A stretch of DNA of 64,000 nucleotides from Clostridia bacterium 41_269 (GCA_001508005.1 LGEZ01000008.1:19501-83500), one strand, 5' to 3'. Positions 18,476 through 30,411 are shown, numbered from the stretch's first letter. Notes: generated from the sequence alone by a model not told the origin. Program-made: numbers and translations.

Positions 18476-19174
18476 ATGGGTGTGGACAGTCTCCTTAGAT
18501 TGAAAGGTATGGACTTAAAAAAAGGTTTTTTAGATGGGGTCCCCATAGCTTTGGGATATTGGCCCGTTGCCATGGCCTACGGTCTTTTGGCCAAGTCCGT
18601 AGGCCTCGATTTTTTTGAATGTACGTCCATGTCTTTAATGGTTTTTGCCGGTGCCAGCCAGTTCATGGCTTTAAATTTTATTGCTTCAGGGGTCGGCATA
18701 GGAGAAATCACAGCGGCTGTTTTTCTGGTTAACCTGCGCCATTTTTTAATGAGTTTATCTCTGTCTCCTAAGATGCTTACCCAGCACCGAGGAGTTAGGG
18801 CAGTTTTAAGTTTTGGGATAACCGATGAGACCTTTGCTGTGGCAAGCATAAAGGAGAAATATCTAAGTTCCAGTTATTTAGCAGGGTTGGAGTTTATTTC
18901 CTATGGTTCCTGGGTTGTGGGCTCTGCTGCCGGCTATGCCGCAGGGGCATTTTTAACGGAAACTCTTCAGGAAAGCATGGGAATTGCACTTTATGCCATG
19001 TTTATAGGGCTTTTAGTTCCTTTAACCAAAAAATCCAGAAAGGCCCTTTATATTGGTGTTCTTGCGGGGATGCTGAATGGAATTTTAGGCTTATTTATAA
19101 GTAGGGGATGGGCAGTTATTGTTGCATCGGTTTTGGCTGCGTTGATGGTTCCAAAAAAGGGAAAGGAGGAATAA
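18476..19174 (+). CDS. azlC: AzlC family branched-chain amino acid exporter subunit
   Basis: PIALGYWPVAMAYGLLAKSVGL...FAGASQFMALNFI...NLRHFLMSLSL. Confidence 0.9.
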   Translation: MGVDSLLRLKGMDLKKGFLDGVPIALGYWPVAMAYGLLAKSVGLDFFECTSMSLMVFAGASQFMALNFIASGVGIGEITAAVFLVNLRHFLMSLSLSPKMLTQHRGVRAVLSFGITDETFAVASIKEKYLSSSYLAGLEFISYGSWVVGSAAGYAAGAFLTETLQESMGIALYAMFIGLLVPLTKKSRKALYIGVLAGMLNGILGLFISRGWAVIVASVLAALMVPKKGKEE

Positions 19175-19178
19175 AGCT

Positions 19179-19484
19179 TTGGGAGATAGATACCTTTTAT
19201 TTTTTCTCATGGGTCTGGCTACATATATTCCCAGAGCTCTGCCCTTTGTTTTTCTTACAGAGTCAAAAATGCCTTCTTTTTTAAAAAGATTCCTTGATAA
19301 CATCCCCTCTGCCATTTTAGGTGCCCTAATCTTTCCTGGGGTGCTTTATTCAGCGGGAGAAGTATATTTTGGCATTATTGGAGGAATAGTTTCCCTGATC
19401 ATGGCTTTTTTTGAGCTTAATCTTGTTTTGGTGGTTGCAGGATCCATTGGAGCTGTTTATTTTGCAAAGCTTTTACTTTTATAA
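19179..19484 (+). CDS. azlD: AzlD domain-containing protein
   Basis: Short 3-TM protein FFLMGLATYIPRALPFVF directly after azlC. Confidence 0.88.
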   Translation: MGDRYLLFFLMGLATYIPRALPFVFLTESKMPSFLKRFLDNIPSAILGALIFPGVLYSAGEVYFGIIGGIVSLIMAFFELNLVLVVAGSIGAVYFAKLLLL

Positions 19485-19506
19485 CTTTTTCTATTCCCAT
19501 TTTGTA

Positions 19507-19549
19507 CCCCTAAAACCAAAAAATTTTTGGTTTTAGGGGATTATTTTTA
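19507..19549. terminator. Strong terminator after azlCD (potentially bidirectional)
   Basis: CCCCTAAAACCAAAAAATTTTTGGTTTTAGGGG (19507-19539), near-perfect 33-nt palindrome, then ATTATTTTTAT. Confidence 0.8.
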
Positions 19550-19552
19550 TCT

Positions 19553-19586
19553 TGAATATTTATACATCTATCTGTATAATTATTAA
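19553..19586 (+). promoter_or_regulatory. Tandem ArgR operator (two ARG boxes) upstream of argC
   Basis: TGAATATTTATACA (19553-19566) and TGTATAATTATTAA (19573-19586), 20-bp centre spacing, ahead of argC. Confidence 0.6.
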
Positions 19587-19601
19587 CCAATAGTTTTAAA
19601 T

Positions 19602-20657
19602 TTGGGGGTTTGGGTTTTGATTAGAGCGGGAATTATTGGTGCCACAGGATATACAGGAGCTGAGCTTGTAAGGATTTTGTACCGGCATTCTAAGGTGGAA
19701 ATCCGCTATTTGTCTTCTAGGAGCTTTGCCGGTGAGGATATATCCAGCGTTTATCCCAGCCTCAAGGGCTGTGTGGAAAAAAGCTGCGAGGAACAGAATC
19801 TGGGTAGGGTTTGTGAAGAATGCGACGTGATTTTTGCAGCCCTGCCCCACGGGCATTCTGTGCCCATTGTGAAAAGGGCTTTGGAGTCGGGGGTTAAGGT
19901 AATTGATCTGGGAGCTGACTTTAGGCTCAAAAACCCGGAGGAATATGAGCGCTGGTATGGGCTGAAGCATGAAGCTCCAGATCTTCTTGATGAAGCGGCT
20001 TACGGTCTGCCTGAAATATATGAAAGGGATATTGAAAAAGCTAGGATTGTGGCCAATCCCGGTTGCTATCCCACCAGCATCATTCTGGGTCTGGCGCCCC
20101 TTTTGAAAAAGGGGGTAATAAAGACAGAAAGCATTGTGGCGGACAGCAAATCAGGCGTTTCGGGAGCGGGCAGAACCCCTTCGGAAAAGACTCATTTTGT
20201 GGAGTGCAATGAAAATGTCAGTGCCTATGGTGTTTCAGGGCACAGGCACAGGCCGGAGATTGAGCAGGAGCTGGAAAAACTTGCAGGTAATTCTGTGCGC
20301 ATAACCTTTACCCCTCATCTTGTGCCCATAACTAGAGGAATTTTGAGCACCATTTATGCTGAGCTGGATTTTGATATTACTCAGGGTGAGGTTCGGGAAC
20401 TTTATGAAAGTTTTTATCAACATAAACCCTTTGTGCGCATTCTTCCTGAAGGAGTCTTTCCCCGAACCCGGTGGGTATACGGATCTAATTTCTGCGATAT
20501 AAATTTCTATGTGGACAGTGAAGCTAAAAGGATAACAGTTATTTCAGCTATAGATAATCTAGTTAAAGGAGCAAGCGGTCAGGCAGTGCAGAATATGAAT
20601 CTGATGTTTGGTTTTTCAGAGGTAGAGGGACTTATGGTTCCCGGTCTCTGTCCGTAA
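19602..20657 (+). CDS. argC: N-acetyl-gamma-glutamyl-phosphate reductase (start possibly TTG 19617)
   Basis: IRAGIIGATGYTGAELVRIL...VANPGCYPTS. Confidence 0.97.
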   Translation: MGVWVLIRAGIIGATGYTGAELVRILYRHSKVEIRYLSSRSFAGEDISSVYPSLKGCVEKSCEEQNLGRVCEECDVIFAALPHGHSVPIVKRALESGVKVIDLGADFRLKNPEEYERWYGLKHEAPDLLDEAAYGLPEIYERDIEKARIVANPGCYPTSIILGLAPLLKKGVIKTESIVADSKSGVSGAGRTPSEKTHFVECNENVSAYGVSGHRHRPEIEQELEKLAGNSVRITFTPHLVPITRGILSTIYAELDFDITQGEVRELYESFYQHKPFVRILPEGVFPRTRWVYGSNFCDINFYVDSEAKRITVISAIDNLVKGASGQAVQNMNLMFGFSEVEGLMVPGLCP

Positions 20658-20680
20658 TTGTTGGGTTTTGAAAAGGAGGG

Positions 20681-21916
20681 TTGGCTGTGGAAGAAGATTT
20701 GGCGATGGAAATAATAGATGGTGGTGTTACAGCGGTTCAGGGATTTAAAGCATCGGGACTTCACTGTGGAATAAAGCGCAGCAAGGCTGATCTGGCGCTG
20801 ATATTTTCTGAAAAAGAGGCTACAGCAGCGGGTGTTTTTACCCAGAATGTGGTTAAAGCTGCCCCGGTTATCCTTACCATGGAGCATTTAAGCAGCGGCA
20901 GGGCAAGGGCTGTGGTGGTTAACAGCGGCAATGCCAATGCATGTACGGGAGAAAGGGGCATGAGTGATGCTAAAAAAATGGCAGAGTTAACTGCTGATGC
21001 TCTGGGAATAAAACCGCAGGAAGTTGTGGTGGCTTCTACGGGCGTTATTGGAGTTCCCCTTCCTATGGATAAAATCCAAAGGGGAATATATGAAGCAGCT
21101 GAAAAGCTTTCTGCTGATGGCGGACCTACAGCAGCGGAGGCAATAATGACTACGGATACCTACCCAAAGAAATTTGCGGTGCGCTGTGATATTGATGGAA
21201 CTCCAATAACTGTAGGCGGCATTGCCAAGGGTTCGGGAATGATCCATCCCAATATGGCTACAATGCTGGCATTTATAACTACCGATGTGGCTGTTTCTCC
21301 CAAAATGCTGAGGAAAGCTCTAAAAAGTGCTGTAGATAAAAGCTTTAACATGATTACTGTGGATGGAGATACCAGTACCAATGATATGGTTGTGGTTCTG
21401 GCAAACGGTTTATCAAAGATCCCTATTATTGATGCTGAGACACCGGCGTATTTTAAATTCTTGAAAACCCTTGAAAGAGTTTGCCTTGAGCTGGCTAAAG
21501 AAATAGTTAGGGATGGAGAAGGGGCAACAAAGTTTGTGGAAATAGAAGTTTTAGGGGCTTCCAGCATAGAGGGAGCCAGGAAACTTGCCCTTTCTGTGGC
21601 CACATCAAATTTAGTTAAGACAGCCCTGTTTGGGGAAGATGCAAACTGGGGAAGAATATTGGCAGCATGCGGAAAAGCAGGTGTGGAGTTCAATCCTTCA
21701 AAGGTTGATATTTTCCTTCAGAGCAAAGTTGGAACAGAACAAACTGCCAGGGGAGGTATGGGGCTTCCTTTCAGTGAAGAGAATGCTTCCCGAATACTGG
21801 CGGAAAAGGAAATTAAGATAATTATCAATTTAAATGATGGGGAATCATCAGTCAAAGCATGGACCTGTGATCTGTCCTACGAATATGTGCGCATTAACGC
21901 TTCATACAGGACTTAG
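20681..21916 (+). CDS. argJ: Bifunctional glutamate N-acetyltransferase/amino-acid acetyltransferase
   Basis: MIHPNMATMLAFITTDVAV autoproteolysis site; operon position. Confidence 0.97.
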   Translation: MAVEEDLAMEIIDGGVTAVQGFKASGLHCGIKRSKADLALIFSEKEATAAGVFTQNVVKAAPVILTMEHLSSGRARAVVVNSGNANACTGERGMSDAKKMAELTADALGIKPQEVVVASTGVIGVPLPMDKIQRGIYEAAEKLSADGGPTAAEAIMTTDTYPKKFAVRCDIDGTPITVGGIAKGSGMIHPNMATMLAFITTDVAVSPKMLRKALKSAVDKSFNMITVDGDTSTNDMVVVLANGLSKIPIIDAETPAYFKFLKTLERVCLELAKEIVRDGEGATKFVEIEVLGASSIEGARKLALSVATSNLVKTALFGEDANWGRILAACGKAGVEFNPSKVDIFLQSKVGTEQTARGGMGLPFSEENASRILAEKEIKIIINLNDGESSVKAWTCDLSYEYVRINASYRT

Positions 21917-21940
21917 CTGTTTATGGTGGAGGGATGAAAA

Positions 21941-22831
21941 TTGGTTGTTACTCCTTTGGATAAAGCCAATGTTCTCATAGAAGCCCTGCCCTATATAAAG
22001 GAGTTTTATGGGAAGACCATAGTGGTAAAGCTTGGTGGGCATGCCATGGTTAGCCCGGAGCTTAAGAATGCCGTTATACAGGATTTAACCCTTATGAAAT
22101 TTGTGGGTATGAATCCCGTAGTGGTTCATGGCGGCGGTCCCGAGATAAATGCCATGCTTCAAAGATTGGGGATAAAAACTTCCTTTGTGCAGGGACAGAG
22201 GGTTACGGACGAAGAAACCATGGACATTGTGGAAATGGTTTTGGCAGGAAAGGTTAACAAGGAAATTGTTTCACTAATAAACAAATGTGGTGCTTCGGCC
22301 ATCGGATTAAGCGGTAAGGATGGCAACCTCATTTTAGCTCGAAGAAAATTTTTTAAAGGAAAAGGAGAAAATGGTGAGGAATTTGACTATGATATAGGCT
22401 ATGTTGGGGAAATAGTGCGTATAAACCCAGAGGTTATAAGTTCCATTATATCCCAGGGATACATTCCTGTGGTTGCACCCATTGGAGCTGGAGAAAATGG
22501 AGAGAGCTACAATATAAATGCTGATTATGTTGCAGGGGAACTGGCTGTGGCGTTAAAGGCAGACAAGCTGGTGCTTCTAACGGATGTGGAAGGGATCTTT
22601 GCGGATCCTGACGATAAGGATTCTTTAATTTCGTCTCTCAAAGTAAGCAGTATTCAGAATCTCATTGATAGAGGAATTATCAATGGGGGAATGATCCCAA
22701 AGGTTCAGTGCTGTGCCCGTGCTGTTCTTGGAGGTGTGGGCAGAACTCACATTATTGATGGTAGGATACCCCACTCCATACTGCTGGAAATATTTACCCA
22801 TGAGGGGATTGGAACCATGGTTGTTAAGTAG
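21941..22831 (+). CDS. argB: Acetylglutamate kinase
   Basis: [23 protein letters not shown]. Confidence 0.97.
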   Translation: MVVTPLDKANVLIEALPYIKEFYGKTIVVKLGGHAMVSPELKNAVIQDLTLMKFVGMNPVVVHGGGPEINAMLQRLGIKTSFVQGQRVTDEETMDIVEMVLAGKVNKEIVSLINKCGASAIGLSGKDGNLILARRKFFKGKGENGEEFDYDIGYVGEIVRINPEVISSIISQGYIPVVAPIGAGENGESYNINADYVAGELAVALKADKLVLLTDVEGIFADPDDKDSLISSLKVSSIQNLIDRGIINGGMIPKVQCCARAVLGGVGRTHIIDGRIPHSILLEIFTHEGIGTMVVK

Positions 22832-22844
22832 AGGAGGTGTCAGG

Positions 22845-24062
22845 TTGGGGAACGATTTTATCAGACGTCTTGGGGAAAAGTATCTTATGAAAAATTATAC
22901 GCGGCAGCCTGTAGCCCTTGTTAAAGGAGAAGGGGTCCATGTTTGGGATGCTGAGGGTAACAAGTATATGGATTTTGTAGGAGGGCTAGCGGTAAACTCT
23001 TTGGGGCACTGTGACCCTGAAGTAGTAGAGTCTGCAGTGGAACAGCTTAAAAAGCTCATTCATTGTTCCAACCTTTACTGGACCGAACCCCAGGTGGAAC
23101 TGGCCCAGCTTCTGGTTGAGAATTCCGATTTTGATAGGGTATTTTTCTGCAACAGCGGAGCAGAAGCCAATGAGGCAGCTTTCAAGCTGGCAAGACGCTA
23201 TTTTCAGGTCCTGAAGGGCAGCAGGCGCTATAAAATCATCACAATGTATAAATCTTTTCACGGAAGAACTCTGGCAGCAGCAGCAGCTACGGGACAGGAG
23301 AAGGTTCATACTGGTTTTGACCCTCTGCCCCCAGGGTTTGTACATGTGCCCTTTAATGATATTGAAGCCCTTGAAAAAGCAGTAGATGATGAAACATGTG
23401 CAGTTATGCTGGAACCCATACAGGGAGAAGGTGGGATTAACGCCGCGAAAAAAGAATATATGAAGGAAGTGGAAAGGATATGCCGTGAAAATGGCATCCT
23501 TTTGATGGTAGATGAGATTCAGTGCGGGATGGGGAGAACGGGAAAGCTTTTTGCATATGAACATTATGAAATAAAGCCCCATGTGGTGACACTGGCAAAG
23601 GCTTTGGGCGGGGGACTTCCCATTGGAGCTGTGCTTGCTGTTGAAGAGGTGAGCAGAGCTTTTGGACCCGGCAGCCACGGCTCTACTTTTGGCGGTAATC
23701 CTGTATCTTGTGCTGCGGGAGCTGCAGTAGTTAATGCTCTGTTTGAAAGGGGACTCATAAAAAATGCTGCTCAGATGGGTAGTTATCTCTATGAAAAACT
23801 GGAGGATCTAAAAGAGAAATATGGATTTATTGAAGAAGTACGGGGGCTCGGCTTGATGCTGGGAATGGAGCTGAGCATGGACGGCAGCAGAATTGTTGAT
23901 CTTTGCAGGAAGAGAGGGCTCCTTATAAACTGCGCTTCAGAAAAGGTTCTTCGCTTCCTACCGCCCTTGAACATAACTAGGGAGCATGTGGACAGGGCAG
24001 TAGAGATCCTTGATGAGGTTTTGGACAGCATATCCAAAGAAGGGGAGGATGGAATTGGTTAA
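22845..24062 (+). CDS. argD: Acetylornithine aminotransferase
   Basis: NYTRQPVALVKGEGVHVWDAEGNKYMDFVGGLAVNSLGH...; TTG start after GAGGAGG RBS; the longer listed ORF start (22713) would overlap argB. Confidence 0.95.
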   Translation: MGNDFIRRLGEKYLMKNYTRQPVALVKGEGVHVWDAEGNKYMDFVGGLAVNSLGHCDPEVVESAVEQLKKLIHCSNLYWTEPQVELAQLLVENSDFDRVFFCNSGAEANEAAFKLARRYFQVLKGSRRYKIITMYKSFHGRTLAAAAATGQEKVHTGFDPLPPGFVHVPFNDIEALEKAVDDETCAVMLEPIQGEGGINAAKKEYMKEVERICRENGILLMVDEIQCGMGRTGKLFAYEHYEIKPHVVTLAKALGGGLPIGAVLAVEEVSRAFGPGSHGSTFGGNPVSCAAGAAVVNALFERGLIKNAAQMGSYLYEKLEDLKEKYGFIEEVRGLGLMLGMELSMDGSRIVDLCRKRGLLINCASEKVLRFLPPLNITREHVDRAVEILDEVLDSISKEGEDGIG

Positions 24063-24999
24063 TGAGGAGCAGTTTAAGGGCAGGGATTTTTTAACTCTTT
24101 ATGATTACACTCCTGAAGAAATCAATTTTATAATGGATTTTGCTGAAAAACTTAAGGATGAGCATAAAAAGGGAATAACTCATCATCTTCTTAAAGGAAA
24201 AACTTTGGGTATGATTTTCCAAAAAAGCTCAACCAGGACCCGAGTTTCATTTGAGGTAGGGATGTATCAGTTGGGAGGATATGCTCTGTTTCTTAGCAGG
24301 AATGATCTTCAGCTGGGCAGGGGAGAAACCATAGAAGATACGGGGAAGGTGTTTTCCAGGTATCTTGATGGTATAATGATACGTACCTTTGATCAGGCTG
24401 AAGTGGAAAGGTTAGCGGAAGCAGCGGATATCCCGGTTATTAATGGCCTAACTGATCTGCTTCATCCCTGCCAGGCTCTTGCAGATATTTTTACCATTAG
24501 AGAGTATAAGGGTAAGCTCAGGGGTATTAAGCTTGCTTATGTGGGAGATGGAAATAATGTTGCCAATTCTCTGCTCATAGCCGGTGCAAAGATGGGAATG
24601 AATGTTGTGGTCTGCTGCCCGCCGGGATATGAACCCGATGGTGAGGTGCTTAAAAAAGCATATTCCACTGCGGAGAGCACAGGATCAAAAATTGAGGTGC
24701 TTAATGATCCTGAAACAGCTGTATCAGGGGCTGATGTGGTTTATACTGATGTTTGGACCAGCATGGGACAGGAAGACGAAGCTCAAAAACGTGCGGAGAT
24801 TTTTAAGCCCTATCAGGTAAATGCAGATCTTATAAGGAAAGCAAAGAAGCAGTGTATTGTGATGCACTGTCTGCCCGCTCACAGGGGAGAAGAAATAACG
24901 GATGAAGTAATGGATGGAAAACAGTCGGTTGTTTTTGATCAGGCGGAAAACCGCCTTCATGTTCAAAAGGCTGTTATGGCCCTTATAATGGCTGATTAA
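24049..24999 (+). CDS. argF: Ornithine carbamoyltransferase
   Basis: [37 protein letters not shown]. Confidence 0.96.
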   Translation: MELVNEEQFKGRDFLTLYDYTPEEINFIMDFAEKLKDEHKKGITHHLLKGKTLGMIFQKSSTRTRVSFEVGMYQLGGYALFLSRNDLQLGRGETIEDTGKVFSRYLDGIMIRTFDQAEVERLAEAADIPVINGLTDLLHPCQALADIFTIREYKGKLRGIKLAYVGDGNNVANSLLIAGAKMGMNVVVCCPPGYEPDGEVLKKAYSTAESTGSKIEVLNDPETAVSGADVVYTDVWTSMGQEDEAQKRAEIFKPYQVNADLIRKAKKQCIVMHCLPAHRGEEITDEVMDGKQSVVFDQAENRLHVQKAVMALIMAD

Positions 25000-25012
25000 G
25001 AAAGGAGAAGCT

Positions 25013-26224
25013 GTGATGAAAAAAGTTGTTCTTGCTTATTCCGGGGGACTTGATACTTCCATAATTATTCCATGGCTTAAAGAGAATTATGGTTGTGAAG
25101 TAATTGCAATGACTGCTGATGTGGGACAGGATGAGGATTTTAAGGCCATTGAGGAGAAGGCTTACTTGAGTGGTGCTTCAAAAGTTTATGTGGAGGACCT
25201 GAAAGAAGAGTTTGTAACGGACTTTATTTTTCCCACTTTGAAGGCTGGAGCGGTGTATGAAGGAAGATATCTGCTGGGAACTTCTTTTGCCCGTCCCCTC
25301 ATAGGTAAAAGGCTTGTGGAGATTGCTGAAAAAGAAGGAGCTGAGGCTGTAGCCCATGGGGCTACAGGCAAAGGCAATGATCAGGTGCGTTTTGAATTGG
25401 CTGTAAAAGCTTTAAACCCAGATCTTAAAATTATTGCTCCCTGGAGAGAGTGGAATATTTCTTCCCGAAAGGAAGCCATTGAATATGCAAAGAAAAAAGG
25501 GATACCTGTTCCCGTTACCAAAGAAAAACCCTATAGTCGTGACAGAAACCTCTGGCATTTGAGCCACGAGGGCGGTGATTTGGAAGATCCCTGGAACGAG
25601 CCTCCACAGGATCTCTATCAGATAATTACTCCTCCTGAAAAGGCTCCAGATGTACCCACATACATAGAAATTGATTTTGAAAGGGGAATTCCCGTGGCGG
25701 TGGACGGTGAAAAGCTGCTGCCTGTGGATCTTGTGAGGAAGGTTAATGAGGCTGGAGCAAAAAACGGAGTGGGCATTATTAGCATTGTGGAAAACCGTCT
25801 TGTGGGTATAAAATCCCGGGGTGTTTATGAAACTCCTGGAGGAACCATTCTTCATGCTGCCCATAATGCCCTTGAATCCATCACTTTAGACAGACAGACA
25901 GCTCATTTTAAAAGGCATATTGCTGAAAAGTATGCTCAGCTGGTTTATGATGGATTGTGGTATTCTCCTCTGAGGGAAGCCCTTGATGCTTTTGTTGATA
26001 AGACTCAGGAGACCGTTACGGGAACAGTGCGTTTAAAGCTGTATAAGGGAAGCTGCGAACCTGTGGGATTAAAATCTCCCTATTCCCTTTACATGGCGGA
26101 GTTTGCTACTTTTGAGGAGGACGAGGTATACAATCAAAAAGATGCAGAGGGATTCATAAATCTGTTTGGTCTTCCCCTTAAGGTAAGAGCATTAATGTTT
26201 AAGAAGGCTAAAAATAAGAAATAG
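25013..26224 (+). CDS. argG: Argininosuccinate synthase
   Basis: [31 protein letters not shown]. Confidence 0.98.
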   Translation: MMKKVVLAYSGGLDTSIIIPWLKENYGCEVIAMTADVGQDEDFKAIEEKAYLSGASKVYVEDLKEEFVTDFIFPTLKAGAVYEGRYLLGTSFARPLIGKRLVEIAEKEGAEAVAHGATGKGNDQVRFELAVKALNPDLKIIAPWREWNISSRKEAIEYAKKKGIPVPVTKEKPYSRDRNLWHLSHEGGDLEDPWNEPPQDLYQIITPPEKAPDVPTYIEIDFERGIPVAVDGEKLLPVDLVRKVNEAGAKNGVGIISIVENRLVGIKSRGVYETPGGTILHAAHNALESITLDRQTAHFKRHIAEKYAQLVYDGLWYSPLREALDAFVDKTQETVTGTVRLKLYKGSCEPVGLKSPYSLYMAEFATFEEDEVYNQKDAEGFINLFGLPLKVRALMFKKAKNKK

Positions 26225-26251
26225 TAAAAGGAGTGGATTTGGGGGCTGCTT

Positions 26252-26683
26252 TTATTTTACGATGGTTACGGGGCAGTGAGCCAGCTGAAGAACTTTGCTG
26301 CTTACACTTCCTAAAAGCAGCCCCTTAATACCTCCAATTCCCCTTGAACCCATGATAATGAGATCATAATTATAAAATTTGGCGAATTCGCATATGGCTT
26401 CTGCTGCATCATTGTCTTCCAGCACCTTTGTTTCAAAGGGTATGCTCTCCCTTTGAAGTATTCTCTCTATCTTATTAAGGCCTTCTTTCACTTTGGGATC
26501 ATAAAGATCCTTAAACTCCGAAGGAAGGGTTACCCCTCGGGATTTTATAAGGGTTATGAGGTTGTCCACGTGGAGAACCGTAATCCTGCTAATGCTGGCA
26601 GCCTTTGCGAGAAGTGCGGCATATTCTGCGGTCCTAATGGAATTTTCAGATCCATCGGCGCACAGAAGCACTTTCATCAGCAA
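26252..26683 (-). CDS. Universal stress protein (UspA family, ATP-binding type)
   Basis: MKVLLCADGSENSIRTAEYAA; GSRGIGGIKGLLLGSVS (G-x2-G-x9-G-S). Confidence 0.93.
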   Translation of the reverse strand: MLMKVLLCADGSENSIRTAEYAALLAKAASISRITVLHVDNLITLIKSRGVTLPSEFKDLYDPKVKEGLNKIERILQRESIPFETKVLEDNDAAEAICEFAKFYNYDLIIMGSRGIGGIKGLLLGSVSSKVLQLAHCPVTIVK

Positions 26684-26851
26684 TCATCTCCTCTAAAATA
26701 TAGATGGAAAAAAGAAATAAGAAAAATAGAAAAAGAAGAAGGATTAGACAGCAAATTTGATGATGGGTCTTTTCATAAGGAGTGAGAGAGATTTGTAATG
26801 GGAAGTTTATATATGGGCAAGCAGGAGTGTAAATAAGAATTCACTGGGGGA

Positions 26852-27277
26852 TTATTTTACGAATGTTACAGGGCAGGGGGCAAGCTGAATTACCTTGTGG
26901 CTTACGCTTCCTAAAATAATTCCTTTTATGCTTCCCAGTCCACGGGTTCCCATTATAATCTGATCATAATTGTATTCTTTAGCGTAGTCGCAGATTGTTT
27001 CAGCCACATCGTATCCCTCTAATATCTTTATGTTGTAGGGTATGCTTTTTTCAGCAAAAAGGTTTTCTGCTCTTTTGAAGAGTTTGGCTATTTCTTCATT
27101 GATGATGCTTTCATAATCTTCTGGCAGAGTTCCGCCCCTTGACTTAATAATAGTTGCCAATGTATCTACAAAGACTAAGGTGACCCTACTGCCGGGAATC
27201 ATTTCTGCTAAATTGGCAGTAAACTCTGCGGCCCTGAAGGCATTATCAGAACCATCAATAGCAAGAAGTATTTTCAT
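26852..27277 (-). CDS. Universal stress protein (UspA family), paralogue of the preceding gene
   Basis: MKILLAIDGSDNAFRAAEF; GTRGLGSIKGIILGSVSHKV. Start taken at MKILLAID, inside the listed ORF. Confidence 0.92.
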   Translation of the reverse strand: MKILLAIDGSDNAFRAAEFTANLAEMIPGSRVTLVFVDTLATIIKSRGGTLPEDYESIINEEIAKLFKRAENLFAEKSIPYNIKILEGYDVAETICDYAKEYNYDQIIMGTRGLGSIKGIILGSVSHKVIQLAPCPVTFVK

Positions 27278-27395
27278 TATTTTTTCACTTCCTTTTTTAA
27301 AATATTTCTTTGATTCATCTATATACCACAAAATTTATTTTAATAAGGTTTTTTATAACGATCTGCTGCTGTTTAATTTTTGAGGGGGGATAGCT

Positions 27396-28787
27396 GTGAA
27401 AATGTGGAGCGGGAGGTTTACTAAAGAAACAGATGAATTGGTGGAAGACTTTCATTCTTCCATTTCTTTTGATTCCCGTCTATACAAACAGGATATCAGG
27501 GGGAGCATTGCCCATGCCAGAATGCTTGGGGAACAGGGTATAATTTCCAAAAAAGAGGCAGAACTCATTATTGAGGGGCTAAAGGAGATTGAAAAGGAGA
27601 TTGAAGAAGGAAAAATTACCTTCAGTGTTGATGCCGAGGACATTCACATGAATATTGAAAAAATACTAACAGAAAGAATTGGAGATGCGGGCAAGAAGCT
27701 TCATACAGCGAGGAGCAGAAATGATCAGGTTGCCCTTGATATGAGGCTTTACCTAAAAGAAGAAATAAATGTTTTATTGGACCTTATTGTGCATCTCCAG
27801 GAGACCATCGTGGCTAAGGCAGAAGAGAACATAGATGTGATTATGCCTGGATACACCCATCTTCAGAAAGCGCAGCCGGTTCTTTTTTCTCACCATCTTC
27901 TGGCTTATTTTGAAATGTTTCAGAGGGATTATGAGAGGCTTTTGGACTGCAGAAAGCGCACCGATGTGATGCCCTTGGGTTCGGGTGCTCTAGCAGGTAC
28001 TACTTTCCCCATAGATAGGGAAAGGGTAAAGGAGGAATTGGGCTTTAGTGAGATCTCAAGGAACAGCATCGATGCTGTAAGCGACAGGGATTTTGTACTG
28101 GAGTTTTTATTCTGCGCCTCAATGATAATGATGCACCTAAGCCGCTTCTGCGAGGAAATTATTCTTTGGTCCACAGATGAGTTTGGCTTTGTAGAGGTGG
28201 ACGATGCTTATGGAACGGGCAGCAGCATTATGCCGCAGAAAAAAAATCCTGATGTTGCCGAGCTTATTAGGGGCAAAACGGGAAGAGTCTACGGTTCCCT
28301 TATGGCGCTGCTAACAGTGATGAAGTCTCTTCCCTTGGCGTACAACAAGGATATGCAGGAGGATAAAGAAGGACTTTTCGATACTTTGGATACCGTTAAA
28401 GGATGTCTTAAAGTTTTTATTCCCATGCTGAAAACTATAAAAATTTTTCCGCAGAAAATGTACGAAGAAGCCCAAAGGGGATTCACCAATGCCACAGATG
28501 TGGCTGATTATCTTGTGGAAAAGGGAATACCCTTTAGGGAAGCCCATGAAATAACAGGACGATTAGTTCTTCACTGCATTAAACAGAGAATAACCTTGAA
28601 TGATCTGTCCCTTGAAGAATTTAAAAAATTTTCCCACGCTTTTGGAGAAGATATTTTCCAAAGAATATCTATAGAATCCTGTGTCATGAGGCGTGATGTT
28701 CCCGGTGCCACCAGCCCCCGTCAGGTTTCCCAGGCTATTTTGACATCCAAAAAAATTATTGAATGGAACAGACTGCATATTGTTTAA
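27396..28787 (+). CDS. argH: Argininosuccinate lyase
   Basis: [41 protein letters not shown]. Confidence 0.98.
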   Translation: MKMWSGRFTKETDELVEDFHSSISFDSRLYKQDIRGSIAHARMLGEQGIISKKEAELIIEGLKEIEKEIEEGKITFSVDAEDIHMNIEKILTERIGDAGKKLHTARSRNDQVALDMRLYLKEEINVLLDLIVHLQETIVAKAEENIDVIMPGYTHLQKAQPVLFSHHLLAYFEMFQRDYERLLDCRKRTDVMPLGSGALAGTTFPIDRERVKEELGFSEISRNSIDAVSDRDFVLEFLFCASMIMMHLSRFCEEIILWSTDEFGFVEVDDAYGTGSSIMPQKKNPDVAELIRGKTGRVYGSLMALLTVMKSLPLAYNKDMQEDKEGLFDTLDTVKGCLKVFIPMLKTIKIFPQKMYEEAQRGFTNATDVADYLVEKGIPFREAHEITGRLVLHCIKQRITLNDLSLEEFKKFSHAFGEDIFQRISIESCVMRRDVPGATSPRQVSQAILTSKKIIEWNRLHIV

Positions 28788-28893
28788 AGTAGGATTGTAC
28801 AATTTGCAAGAAGGATTTTTAATTTTATTGTGGAATAGATTTTAAGTCTAAAATGTATTTAAAGAAATTTAGGATGGAAGGATGGTAGGTATG

Positions 28894-30411
28894 AAGTTTG
28901 CTTTTATTATTGCTTATGTGTGTATTTTGGTAGGAATAGGCTATATTAGCATGAAAAAGACTAGGACGGTTAACGACTTCTTTTTGGGAAGCCGCAACAT
29001 TGGTCCATGGGTTTCGGCCTTTGCTTACGGGACCACTTATTTTTCAGCGGTGCTTTTTATTGGTTATGCTGGTAAAGTAGGTTGGGGCTTTGGGCTTTCC
29101 TCCCTGTGGATTGTTTTGGGCAATGCCTTTATAGGTGCTTATCTAGCATGGAAGATTTTAGCTGCTCCCACCCGTAGGCTTACTGCCCGTTTGGGAGTAC
29201 TTACCATGCCTGCCTTTCTTGAGGCCCGCTATGATTCCCGATGGCTTAAAATAGTATCTGCACTGATTATTTTTATTTTTCTTGTGCCCTATTCCGCTTC
29301 TGTTTATATGGGGCTGAGCTATCTTTTTGAGGAGGTTTTCAGCATACCCTTTGAAGTTGCTTTAGTACTGATGGCCGTGCTCACAGCTATTTATCTGGTT
29401 ATGGGCGGTTATTTTGCAGTGGCTATGACCGATTTTATTCAGGGTTTCATAATGATAGTAGGTGTTATCTTGATGATCATTTACGTAGTCTATGATCCCC
29501 ATGTTGGGGGAGTTGTAGAAGGAATTAAGAAGCTAGCTTTATACGATCCCCGTCTCATAAAGCCCATTGGTCCTCCGGGACTTATTCCTCTCCTTTCCAT
29601 GGTGGTTCTTACCAGCCTTGGTACCTGGGGACTGCCCCAAATGGTGCAGAAGTTTTATGCCATTAAAAACGAAGAATCCATTTCAAAAGCGAAAATAGTT
29701 TGTACATTGTTTTCCCTGCTGATAGCTTTTGGGGCTTATTTTACCGGAAGCTTTAGCCGCCTGTTTTTTGATAACAAGATGCCTATAGTAGGGGGACAAC
29801 CCAATCCCGATGTGATTATGCCTCAGATTATCAGCCGTGTACTGCCTGAATCTTTGGGAGTTGTTATTCTTCTTCTGGTGATGGCAGCTTCCATGTCCAC
29901 CTTGGCTTCCCTGGTTTTGGTTTCCAGCTCTGCAGTTGCCATTGACCTTGTAAAGGATACCCTTTATCCAGGAATAAGCAGGAGAGCGGCTGTTTTTCTG
30001 ATGCGCGTACTGTGTCTAGTTTTTGTTTGCCTTTCCCTTTGGATAGCCTTAAAAAAACCTACGGTAATTTTGTCTTTAATGTCTCTATCATGGGGGGCTG
30101 TTGCAGGTTCCTTTCTTGCTCCTTATTTATACGGCCTTTTCTGGAAAGGTGTAACCAAAGCAGGTGCTTGGGCAGGTATTATTTCTGGTTTGGGTATCTC
30201 AGTGGGTCTTTCCCTTTACTTTAATATGGATGAATCTCTTATTCCTACATTAGGGGCTTTGGCTATTGTTGTTCCTTTAGCTGTGGTGCCCCTCGTGAGT
30301 TTGGTTACAAAGAAATATCCTGAGACGTTCCTGCAGAAGATATTTGGTTCAGAGCCTTTATCAAAAAAATCAAGCAGTGTTATATATGAGGGAGTGGTAA
30401 GTCAGAAATGA
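28894..30411 (+). CDS. Sodium:solute symporter (SSS) family protein
   Basis: [33 protein letters not shown]; about 13 TM helices. Confidence 0.9.
   Translation, partial: KFAFIIAYVCILVGIGYISMKKTRTVNDFFLGSRNIGPWVSAFAYGTTYFSAVLFIGYAGKVGWGFGLSSLWIVLGNAFIGAYLAWKILAAPTRRLTARLGVLTMPAFLEARYDSRWLKIVSALIIFIFLVPYSASVYMGLSYLFEEVFSIPFEVALVLMAVLTAIYLVMGGYFAVAMTDFIQGFIMIVGVILMIIYVVYDPHVGGVVEGIKKLALYDPRLIKPIGPPGLIPLLSMVVLTSLGTWGLPQMVQKFYAIKNEESISKAKIVCTLFSLLIAFGAYFTGSFSRLFFDNKMPIVGGQPNPDVIMPQIISRVLPESLGVVILLLVMAASMSTLASLVLVSSSAVAIDLVKDTLYPGISRRAAVFLMRVLCLVFVCLSLWIALKKPTVILSLMSLSWGAVAGSFLAPYLYGLFWKGVTKAGAWAGIISGLGISVGLSLYFNMDESLIPTLGALAIVVPLAVVPLVSLVTKKYPETFLQKIFGSEPLSKKSSSVIYEGVVSQK

Noticed and set aside
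22713-22844. N-terminal extension of the argD ORF into argB
   Set aside because: Out-of-frame overlap with argB; a TTG with GAGGAGG RBS at 22845 gives the conserved N-terminus.
22986-23678. 230-aa minus-strand ORF antisense to argD
   Set aside because: Shadow of a strongly conserved aminotransferase; Cys/His/Phe-rich composition typical of antisense frames.
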